Below are positions 1-6,425 of a stretch of 9,615 nt of DNA, piece by piece (position 1 is the first letter of the stretch; each line of letters starts with the position of its first letter). The notes beneath the pieces are model-generated. The model ran no database searches, was not told where the DNA came from, and was given only the letters and a program-made list of their open reading frames with translations. This DNA comes from an uncultured Rhodospirillales bacterium. Its GTDB lineage: Bacteria > Pseudomonadota > Alphaproteobacteria > CACIAM-22H2. The position numbers and the translations under genes were made by a program. Location of the stretch: contig CALANV010000046.1 in assembly GCA_937926175.1 (NCBI GenBank), positions 1 through 9,615 on the forward strand, read 5' to 3'.

Positions 1-659
1 TGCCGCTTGACGCGGTTGCGGATGCGCTTCTCGACCTGGAGGACGCCGATCTCGCTTTCCATGTAGCCGAAGATCTTCTCGAGACGCTGCGTTACCATGT
101 CGGTCTCGAGCAGTTCCTGCTTCTCGGGGATCTTCAGCGCGAGGTGGGATGCGACCGTGTCCGCGAGCTTGGCCGGGTCGTCGATCTGGTTGATCGAAAC
201 GAGGACTTCCGGCGGGATCTTGCGGTTGAGCTTGATGTACTGCTCGAACTGGCTGACCACCGTCCGGGTCAGCGCCTCGACCTCGGCCGGGTCACCCAGC
301 TTGTCTTCGATGATCTCGGCGTAGGCCTGGAAGAAGTTCGGATTGTCGACGTACTTGACGATACGGGCGCGCTGGCCGCCCTCGACCAGCACCTTGACCG
401 TACCGTCCGGCAGCTTGAGCAGCTGCAGTACCGTCCCGATCGTCCCGACCGAGTAGATGTCGCTCGTCGCAGGGTCGTCCTGAGACGCATTTTTCTGCGC
501 GACGAGAAGGATTTGCTTGTCGTCCTTCATCACGTCTTCGAGGGCGCGGACGGACTTCTCGCGGCCGACGAAGAGCGGCACGATCATGTGCGGAAACACG
601 ACGATGTCGCGCAGCGGCAGAACGGGATAGAGATTGCCTCGGGGCGAAACTTCGAGCAT
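1..659 (-). CDS. lon: ATP-dependent protease Lon, N-terminal part (cut by window edge)
   Basis: Lon is a cytoplasmic AAA+ serine protease that degrades misfolded and some regulatory proteins. Only the first 219 codons are present; the gene runs off the left edge, so the ATPase and protease domains are not visible. The translation starts MLEVSPRGNLYPVLPLRDIV, and the Lon N-domain signature VLPLRD...VVFPHM...PLFVGREKS follows at about residues 13-37, with LLKLPDGTVKVLVEG near residues 80-94. The visible end, rich in charged residues, matches the start of the helical linker before the ATPase module. The ATG at 657-659 is chosen because the conserved N-domain begins right after it and because GAGG (664-667) lies 4 nt upstream as a ribosome binding site. 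The gene follows clpX after 142 bp and seems to have its own promoter. The identification is firm; full length cannot be checked here. Confidence 0.97.
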   Translation of the reverse strand, partial: MLEVSPRGNLYPVLPLRDIVVFPHMIVPLFVGREKSVRALEDVMKDDKQILLVAQKNASQDDPATSDIYSVGTIGTVLQLLKLPDGTVKVLVEGGQRARIVKYVDNPNFFQAYAEIIEDKLGDPAEVEALTRTVVSQFEQYIKLNRKIPPEVLVSINQIDDPAKLADTVASHLALKIPEKQELLETDMVTQRLEKIFGYMESEIGVLQVEKRIRNRVKR

Positions 660-681
660 TACGCCTCACTTACTCGGGTTT

Positions 682-699
682 CCGGCATGAGAATGCCGG
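682..699 (-). repeat. Perfect stem-loop in the lon leader
   Basis: CCGGCAT and ATGCCGG form a perfect 7-bp inverted repeat around the 4-nt loop GAGA (plus-strand reading). It lies 22-40 nt before the lon start codon, downstream of the proposed lon promoter, so it would be in the mRNA leader. There is no T-run after it on the minus strand, so it is not a standard intrinsic terminator. It could be an operator for a dimeric regulator or a leader structure affecting translation or mRNA stability. The symmetry is seen directly; the role is inference. Confidence 0.5.
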
Positions 700-724
700 T
701 TCAGGGCGATTGTCATCGAAATGG

Positions 725-755
725 TTAATTGGCGAGCGACGCCTCCCGCTTCAAG
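725..755 (-). promoter_or_regulatory. Candidate heat-shock (RpoH-type) promoter of lon
   Basis: On the minus strand CTTGAA (750-755) is followed after exactly 17 bp by CCAATTAA (725-732). CTTGAA is the classical RpoH -35 element, and the -10 partly resembles the CCCCATnT/CTATATnT type. lon is heat-shock controlled in many proteobacteria. Transcription would begin near 715-719, giving a leader of about 60 nt that includes the stem-loop at 682-699. An overlapping housekeeping reading (TTGAAG, 17 bp, CAATTA) is possible but matches worse. Confidence 0.45.
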
Positions 756-765
756 TATCGGCCGA

Positions 766-801
766 GAGCAGGAGGCCGGCCAAGCCACCGGGCCGTCCTG
801 C

Positions 802-803
<2 letters not shown>
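766..803 (-). terminator. Stem-loop on the clpX stop codon, possible transcription end
   Basis: GAGCAGGA (766-773) and TCCTGCTC (796-803) are perfectly complementary over 8 bp, and a further GGCC/GGCC pairing (774-777 with 791-794, one-base bulge) lengthens the stem. The arm nearest clpX overlaps its TGA stop codon (802-804). No run of T follows on the minus strand, so it is not a textbook Rho-independent terminator. It could mark the 3' end of the clpX mRNA after Rho-dependent termination, or slow exonucleases. It separates clpX from the proposed lon promoter, which starts 11 bp farther on. Confidence 0.45.
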
Positions 804-2073
<1,270 letters not shown>

Positions 2074-2209
2074 GAACTCTCCGTCACTTGCCGCATCGCG
2101 GCCGTACCTTAATGAATGTTAGCCCTAGCAGCGCGATCGGTACAATGGCAAAAAAACCCTTACCGACTAGCCATTTAGAGCAAAGTACCCGAAGCGACTC
2201 GACACGCTG

Positions 2210-2230
2210 CCGCCGGCTGGTGGCCGGCGG
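2210..2230. repeat. Perfect 8-bp inverted repeat in the clpP-clpX gap
   Basis: CCGCCGGC (2210-2217) and GCCGGCGG (2223-2230) flank a 5-nt loop. The repeat lies about 137 bp upstream of the clpX start codon. No T-run follows on either strand, so termination is not implied; an operator or an RNA hairpin in a long clpX leader are possible. Confidence 0.4.
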
Positions 2231-2288
2231 ACGGAGCCGCGGCGTACCTGCGACTCCGCGGTCGACAATCGTGCCAGTCCCGCCTCAA

Positions 2289-2317
2289 TAAATCGTAAAC
2301 CTTACGTTCCGCTTCAA
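2289..2317 (-). promoter_or_regulatory. Tentative clpX promoter
   Basis: Minus-strand TTGAAG (2312-2317) is followed after 17 bp by GATTTA (2289-2294), or after 19 bp by TTTATT (2287-2292). The -35 match is fair and the -10 is poor or off-spaced. It is offered because the long gap and the preceding candidate terminator suggest that clpX is transcribed on its own. A promoter in the AT-rich stretch 2105-2200 is an equally good alternative. Confidence 0.2.
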
Positions 2318-2399
2318 CCGTATCCGGGAAAAAACCCGGCCAAACCCCAGGTTCAGGCATCCGGCCGACCCTTCCCGGGCGGACGGCGCCCCCCCCCAA

Positions 2400-2427
2400 A
2401 CAGATCACGCCCGCCGGGGCGATCTGT
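2400..2427 (-). terminator. Candidate terminator downstream of clpP
   Basis: ACAGATC (2400-2406) pairs with GATCTGT (2421-2427), and an inner GCCC/GGGC pair (2409-2412, 2417-2420) closes a GCCG loop with a two-base bulge. On the minus strand the stem is followed by only TT and then a run of G, so the U-tract is weak. It lies about 115 nt past the clpP stop codon and is the best candidate for the end of a tig-clpP transcript. Confidence 0.4.
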
Positions 2428-2455
2428 CCCAAATGGTCACGCTGATGGAGGTGCC

Positions 2456-2473
2456 GCCGCCCTAGAGGGCGGC
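2456..2473 (-). repeat. 7-bp stem-loop downstream of clpP
   Basis: GCCGCCC and GGGCGGC form a perfect 7-bp stem around the tetraloop TAGA (plus-strand reading), about 70 nt after the clpP stop codon. There is no T-run on the minus strand. It may protect the clpP mRNA 3' end together with the hairpin at 2400-2427, or be incidental in GC-rich sequence. Confidence 0.35.
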
Positions 2474-2542
2474 TGCGCGCGGCGGAACCGCGCCTCGCCA
2501 GCCCGCCGTTTTCGGCAGCCCACCGATCTCAGGCGGCTTTTC

Positions 2543-3178
2543 TCAGGCGGCCTTCACGTCCTCGGGACGCGGCGGCCGGGTCGTCACGACCTCGTCGATG
2601 AGGCCGAACGCCTTCGCCTCTTCGGGGGACAGGAACTTGTCGCGTTCCACCGCGGCCTCGATGACATGCAGCGGCTGCCCGGTGTGATGGACATAGATGT
2701 CGTTGAGCCGCTTGCGCAGGCTCAGGATCTCCCTCGCCTGAATCTCGATGTCCGTCGCCTGCCCCTGCACGCCGCCCGAAGGCTGGTGGATCATGATTCG
2801 CGAGTTCGGCAGCGAGAACCGCTTGCCCTTTGCCCCGGCGGCGAGCAGCAGCGAGCCCATCGACGCCGCCTGCCCGATGCAGACGGTGGCGACGTCCGGG
2901 CGGATGTACTGCATCGTGTCGTAGATCGCGAGGCCCGACGTGACGACCCCGCCCGGCGAGTTGATATAGAAGGAAATGTCCTTCTTCGGGTTCTCGGACT
3001 CGAGGAACAGAAGCTGGGCGCAGATCAGGCTGGCGACGGCGTCGTTCACCGGCCCGACCATGAAGATGATCCGCTCCTTCAGCAGGCGCGAATAGATGTC
3101 GAATGCCCGTTCGCCGCGTGCCGTCTGCTCGATGACCATCGGCACCAGCATGTTCATCTGAGTCTCGATATTGCTCAT
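2543..3178 (-). CDS. clpP: ATP-dependent Clp protease proteolytic subunit ClpP
   Basis: ClpP forms the two-ring, 14-subunit serine protease chamber that works with ClpX (and ClpA where present) in the cytoplasm. The 211-residue product is of normal length. The catalytic triad is visible: Ser106 in GQAASMGS, His131 in MIHQP, and Asp180 in ERDKFLS. The glycine-rich INSPGG segment (72-77) precedes the active site. By alignment with the E. coli protein, whose mature form starts at ALVPMV, about nine N-terminal residues would be removed by self-processing. The ATG start agrees with the family N-terminus, but the ribosome binding site is unclear: AAGGG lies 10 nt upstream inside a small stem-loop. 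The gene follows tig by 70 bp on the same strand and is likely co-transcribed with it. Confidence 0.99.
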   Translation of the reverse strand: MSNIETQMNMLVPMVIEQTARGERAFDIYSRLLKERIIFMVGPVNDAVASLICAQLLFLESENPKKDISFYINSPGGVVTSGLAIYDTMQYIRPDVATVCIGQAASMGSLLLAAGAKGKRFSLPNSRIMIHQPSGGVQGQATDIEIQAREILSLRKRLNDIYVHHTGQPLHVIEAAVERDKFLSPEEAKAFGLIDEVVTTRPPRPEDVKAA

Positions 3179-3188
3179 AAGGTCCGAT

Positions 3189-3204
3189 CCCTTGTCTTGA
3201 AGGG
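3189..3204 (-). promoter_or_regulatory. Small stem-loop covering the likely clpP ribosome binding site
   Basis: On the minus strand CCCTT and AAGGG form a 5-bp stem around a 6-nt loop, ending 10 nt before the clpP ATG. AAGGG is the best Shine-Dalgarno match available, so the stem could hide it. A stem this short is weak and may melt at growth temperature. A competing pairing of AAGG with the CCTT right before the ATG is also possible. Function is inference. Confidence 0.25.
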
Positions 3205-3248
3205 CCGCGACGACCGCGATCCGCCGGGGCCAACCGAGCCAGATGTCT

Positions 3249-4580
3249 TCAGGCGTTCGACTCCTCCGGCTCCTTCATCAGCTCGTCCACCGTCGCGGCA
3301 CGCTCCGTCACCTTCGCCATCTCGACGATGAAGTCGATTACTTTGTCCTCAAAGAGCGGCGCACGCAACTGCGCGAGCGCCTCCGGATTGTTACGGTAGT
3401 ACTCGACCACGCGCCGCTCCTGCCCGGGGAAGCGGCGGGCCTGCTCGATGAGCGCGCGATTGACCTCTTCCTGGGTCACGTTGATGTTGTTCTGGCGCCC
3501 GATTTCGGACAGCAGCAGGCCGAGGCGCACCCGCCGCTCGGCAATGCCGCGGAACTCGGCCTTCAGCTCGTCGTCGCTCTTGCCGGCCAGCGACGGATCG
3601 GCGGTGCCCGCCTTGCGCTCGGCCTCGACGTTCTTCCAGATCGCGTCGAACTCGAGATTGACCATGCCTTCGGGCACCGGGAAATCGTGCATCTCCGCCA
3701 GGCGATCGAGCAGCTGGCGCTTCAGCCGGGCCCGCGCCATCCGTTCGTAGTCGCGCCCGAGCTGGTCGCGCACGGCCTTGCGCAGCGATTCGAGATCGTC
3801 GAAGCCCATCTGCTTCGCCAGCTCGTCGTCGACGGCGGTCGGAACCGGCTTGTGGATCTCCTTGACCTCGACGGCAAACTCCGCGGTCTTGCCGGCAAGA
3901 TCCGCGCCGCCGAAATTCTCGGGGAAGGTCACCGTGACCGTCTTGCGCTCCCCTGCCCGCACGCCGATCAGCTGGTCCTCGAACCCGGGCACGAACTGGC
4001 CCGAACCGAGCTTCAGGCGGTAGTCCGTGGCCGAACCGCCGGGAAACGGCTTGCCGTCGATGGTGCCAGTGAAATCGACGACGACGATGTCGCCGGCCTG
4101 GCTCGGCCGGTCCTCGGTGATCTTCTCGGACCGCTCGTACTGCTCGGCGATCCGCGCCAGCGTCTTGTCAACCTCCGCGTCGGTGACGTCGACCTTGAGA
4201 CGCTCAAGCTGAAGTTCGCTGAAATTGGCGGGCTTGATCTCCGGCAGAAGCTCGACGGCGAGCGTGTATTCGAGACCTGCATCCTCGGCGAAGGACGTGA
4301 CCTCGACCTTCGGCTGGAGCGCCGGACGAAGGCCGCGCTCCATAAGCGCCTGGTTCGAGGAATCCGAAACGGCCTGCTCCAGGACCTCGCCCATCACCGC
4401 GGCGCCGTAGCGCTTCTTCAGGATCGGCATCGGCACCTTGCCGGGCCGGAAACCAGGCAGACGCACGGTCCGGCCGAGTTCCTGGAGCCGATGGTCGATC
4501 TTGGACTTGATGTCGTTTGCCGACACAACGACCTTGAACTCGCGTTTGAGGCCGTCCTCACGGGTCTGAATGACTTGCAT
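3249..4580 (-). CDS. tig: Trigger factor (ribosome-associated chaperone and prolyl isomerase)
   Basis: Trigger factor binds near the ribosomal exit tunnel and shields nascent chains. The 443-residue product is of usual length and has all three domains. The N-terminal ribosome-binding domain carries the signature GFRPGKVP at 43-50. An FKBP-type prolyl cis-trans isomerase domain spans about 160-245 (GDIVVVDFTGTIDG..., PGFEDQLIG, TVTFPENF). The C-terminal helical chaperone arms follow to an acidic tail. The ATG start fits the family N-terminus (MQV); its ribosome binding site is weak (AGG, 3 nt upstream), preceded by an A-rich leader. It lies 67 bp downstream of tRNA-Leu and 70 bp upstream of clpP on the same strand, the common alphaproteobacterial order. 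No clear separate promoter is visible, so it may partly depend on readthrough from the tRNA promoter. Confidence 0.99.
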   Translation of the reverse strand: MQVIQTREDGLKREFKVVVSANDIKSKIDHRLQELGRTVRLPGFRPGKVPMPILKKRYGAAVMGEVLEQAVSDSSNQALMERGLRPALQPKVEVTSFAEDAGLEYTLAVELLPEIKPANFSELQLERLKVDVTDAEVDKTLARIAEQYERSEKITEDRPSQAGDIVVVDFTGTIDGKPFPGGSATDYRLKLGSGQFVPGFEDQLIGVRAGERKTVTVTFPENFGGADLAGKTAEFAVEVKEIHKPVPTAVDDELAKQMGFDDLESLRKAVRDQLGRDYERMARARLKRQLLDRLAEMHDFPVPEGMVNLEFDAIWKNVEAERKAGTADPSLAGKSDDELKAEFRGIAERRVRLGLLLSEIGRQNNINVTQEEVNRALIEQARRFPGQERRVVEYYRNNPEALAQLRAPLFEDKVIDFIVEMAKVTERAATVDELMKEPEESNA

Positions 4581-4610
4581 CTGCCTGACTGTCGTTTCGT
4601 TTTTTCAGGG

Positions 4611-4632
4611 AAAGCACCCGACATGCCGGGTG
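4611..4632 (-). terminator. Weak terminator-like hairpin after tRNA-Leu
   Basis: CACCCG (4615-4620) and CGGGTG (4627-4632) form a 6-bp stem with a 6-nt loop, 15 nt past the CCA end of the tRNA. On the minus strand it is followed by CTTTCCC. The short U-tract suggests partial termination, allowing some transcripts into tig, or a 3' border for tRNA processing. Confidence 0.4.
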
Positions 4633-4647
4633 GCGACTAGGCCGTGG

Positions 4648-4732
4648 TGGTGCGGGCGGAGGGATTTGAACCCACACGCCTTGCGGCACGGGAACCTAAA
4701 TCCCGCGTGTCTACCAGTTCCACCACGCCCGC
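4648..4732 (-). tRNA. tRNA-Leu (anticodon UAG), CCA encoded
   Basis: Reading the minus strand from 4732, the acceptor arm GCGGGCG pairs with CGCCCGC before the discriminator A (4651) and an encoded CCA (4648-4650). The anticodon arm is CGGGA-TTTAGGT-TCCCG, which places TAG at 4696-4698, so it decodes CUA (and, by wobble, other CUN) leucine codons. GGTTCAAATCC gives a normal T arm. A long variable arm (about GTGCCGCAAGGCGT) is present, as expected for the class II tRNA-Leu. The length of 85 nt and the sequence closely resemble E. coli tRNA-Leu(UAG). Confidence 0.98.
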
Positions 4733-4749
4733 GGCGCGATCCGTGGGGT

Positions 4750-4778
4750 TAGGTAGCCTGCCCGACCGGGCACGTCAA
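4750..4778 (-). promoter_or_regulatory. Promoter of tRNA-Leu
   Basis: Minus-strand TTGACG (4773-4778) matches five of six bases of the -35 consensus and the Caulobacter housekeeping -35 (TTGACGS). After 17 bp comes TACCTA (4750-4755), overlapping GCTACC (4752-4757), which resembles the Caulobacter -10 GCTANAWC. Its position puts the transcription start about 10 nt before the tRNA 5' end at 4732. The spacer is filled by a perfect 14-bp palindrome (4759-4772). Confidence 0.6.
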
Positions 4779-4918
4779 TATCGCCGTCGTGTCGGCCGCG
4801 CGCTCTCGAGGGCACGCAAACGTCGACGCCGGAGACCTCCCGGTGATCGAGCACGCACGAGCCGGGCGGAAACATGTAACGCCCCCGCCGATCGCGCGGC
4901 CGCGCCCTTGAACGCGGT

Positions 4919-4937
4919 CCGGCGACGGCCCCGCCGG
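4919..4937 (-). repeat. Stem-loop just after the malonyl-CoA decarboxylase gene
   Basis: CCGGCG (4919-4924) and CGCCGG (4932-4937) form a 6-bp stem with a 7-nt loop, starting 3 nt past the stop codon (4941-4943). No T-run follows, so it is at most a factor-dependent or mRNA-protecting 3' structure. A 12-bp perfect palindrome GCGCGGCCGCGC (4894-4905) lies slightly further downstream. The remaining space to the tRNA promoter shows no gene. Confidence 0.3.
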
Positions 4938-4940
4938 CTG

Positions 4941-6359
4941 TCAGAGCAACCCGGTTACGGCCGGGGAAGCGACCACCGTTCGCTCGCCGACATAGGCCTC
5001 GTGGTTCTCCTCGATGTCGGCGAGCCGGTAGAGATAGTTGACCATCATCCCGGCCGACTGCTTCAGCCCCTTCGCCGACGTGTCGCCGAGCCAGCAGATC
5101 CGCTCGATCCGCGCCCCGTTGCTCAGGTGGAAGTGCGCGACCGGATCGAGTGCCGCACCGTTCTCGCGCTTCGCCTCGAGCAGATAGCGCGCGCACAGCC
5201 GCATCAGCGGCCCTTTCAGCGCGGCGGCCAGGGCCGGCTTCTCGTGCCAGTTCGTCGCCAGGAGCTGCTTGAGCGTCCCCTTGTTGGCGACACCTTCTTC
5301 GGTGCTCGCGGCCAGCGCCTTGCGTTCGGACGCCGTCAGCATGCCCGGCGCGCCGTTCGCGAACTGCGCATCCAGCCACGTCCGGAAGCCCGGAATCGGC
5401 GACAGCGTCGCGAAGTTCTTCACACGCGGAAACTCGGCCGAGAGCTGATCAACGACGCGCTTGATGAGGAAGCCGCCGAAGCTGATTCCGCTCAAGCCCT
5501 TCTGGGCGTTCGAGATCGAATAGAAGATCGCCGTGTCGGCAGTGCGCGGGTCGCCGACCGGCGCGGACTCGTCGAGCAGCGTCGCGATGTTGTCGGCGAG
5601 GCCGTTCACAAGCGCGACCTCGACGAAGATGAGCGGCTCGCCCTCCATGCGCGGATGGAAGAACGCGAAGCAGCGCCGGTCGGAGTCGAGCCGGTTCTTG
5701 AGGTCGTTCCAGCTGCGTACCGCGTGCACCGCTTCGTAGCGACTGAGCTTCTCGAGCAGTGCCGCCGGCGAATCCCAGGTGATCCGCTTGAGTTCGAGAA
5801 AACCGATGTCGAACCACGCCGCGAGCAGGCTCTTGAGATCCTGCTCGAGCGCGGCGAGCGCCTTGTCCCCGCGCGCGAACTCGATCAGGTCGGCGCGCAG
5901 ATCGACGAGAAACTTCGTCCCTTCCGGCAGCGCGTTGAACTGCGTGAGCAGCTTGACGCGCGGCGCCTCGAGCGCGCGCTTCAGCGACGCCTCGACGCTG
6001 CGAAGCTGGTCGAGGGTGCTGACCTCGCGCAGACGCTCGGCGGCCGCCTTCACGGCTTCGTGATCGACGTCGAACTCGTTGGCGAGGATGCTCAGAAACC
6101 GCCGCCGGCCTTCGCGGTTGAGGCTGATGTAGGCCCGGCCGAGCTCGGCCGCGCGCGCGCGGGCGCTGACCTCGCCACCCCGCGCGGCTAGACAATCGCG
6201 CAGCTGCTCGCGCAGCCGGTCGGCATCGTCGTCGGGCAGATCGGGACGAAACGAGGCCGGCTTGACGCCGCGCGCGGATACCGCGATGTCGCGCCAGGCG
6301 TCGCGAATGTTACGCCACGTCCGGTCGAGAAAACGTGTCGCGGAAAGTGCCTGGACCAT
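4941..6359 (-). CDS. Malonyl-CoA decarboxylase
   Basis: The enzyme converts malonyl-CoA to acetyl-CoA and CO2, controlling the malonyl-CoA pool or enabling malonate use. The 472-residue product matches the MLYCD/MatA family along its length: an N-terminal helical region, then the GNAT-like catalytic domain with FYSISNAQKGLSGISFG (279-295), FATLSPIPGF (316-325) and AHFHLSNGARIERICWLGD (408-426). By comparison with the human enzyme, Ser320 and His411 would be the catalytic pair; both are present. It has no obvious signal or membrane segment. The ATG start suits the family, but no Shine-Dalgarno is visible upstream. A malonyl-CoA synthetase (matB) or transporter is not adjacent, so this looks like a housekeeping decarboxylase rather than a complete malonate operon. 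It lies 66 bp downstream of the NAD(P)H-hydrate repair gene on the same strand. Confidence 0.96.
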   Translation of the reverse strand: MVQALSATRFLDRTWRNIRDAWRDIAVSARGVKPASFRPDLPDDDADRLREQLRDCLAARGGEVSARARAAELGRAYISLNREGRRRFLSILANEFDVDHEAVKAAAERLREVSTLDQLRSVEASLKRALEAPRVKLLTQFNALPEGTKFLVDLRADLIEFARGDKALAALEQDLKSLLAAWFDIGFLELKRITWDSPAALLEKLSRYEAVHAVRSWNDLKNRLDSDRRCFAFFHPRMEGEPLIFVEVALVNGLADNIATLLDESAPVGDPRTADTAIFYSISNAQKGLSGISFGGFLIKRVVDQLSAEFPRVKNFATLSPIPGFRTWLDAQFANGAPGMLTASERKALAASTEEGVANKGTLKQLLATNWHEKPALAAALKGPLMRLCARYLLEAKRENGAALDPVAHFHLSNGARIERICWLGDTSAKGLKQSAGMMVNYLYRLADIEENHEAYVGERTVVASPAVTGLL

Positions 6360-6425
6360 GGGGGCGATTGTGGCGTGCCGACGGCGGCCGACGCAAGCGC
6401 CGCCCGCCGGCCCGGAATCAGGTTT

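Larger units (their letters stand above)
2074..2542. other. 469-bp non-coding, structured clpP-clpX intergenic region
   Basis: No convincing gene is present. The part next to clpX (about 2105-2200) is AT-richer than its surroundings and is the natural place for promoter elements. The rest is GC-rich and contains four inverted repeats: 2210-2230 (8-bp arms CCGCCGGC/GCCGGCGG), 2324-2339 (CCGGG, six A, CCCGG), 2400-2427 and 2456-2473, plus a run of nine C at 2389-2397. An 85-codon minus-strand frame (2175-2432) has no recognisable family, no convincing ribosome binding site and a proline/arginine/alanine-rich composition expected from GC-rich non-coding DNA, so I do not call it. Confidence 0.6.

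Noticed and set aside
2324..2339. CCGGG, six A, CCCGG as an intrinsic terminator
   Set aside because: The A/T run is in the loop, not after the stem, and the stem is only 5 bp; kept only as an inverted repeat within the gap.
2175..2432. 85-codon minus-strand open frame in the clpP-clpX gap
   Set aside because: No convincing ribosome binding site or family, contains the hairpins and the nine-base run, and composition looks non-coding. A conserved homologue would change this.
3243..4640. 465-codon plus-strand open frame antisense to tig
   Set aside because: Exact antisense of a complete trigger factor gene, with leucine/arginine/aspartate patterns arising from the complementary codons.
4644..6191. 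515-codon plus-strand open frame antisense to malonyl-CoA decarboxylase
   Set aside because: It crosses the tRNA and mirrors the decarboxylase frame; composition is typical of an antisense shadow and no family is recognisable.
4941..6359. Complete malonate-use operon (matABC)
   Set aside because: No malonyl-CoA synthetase or dicarboxylate carrier gene is present next to the decarboxylase in this window.
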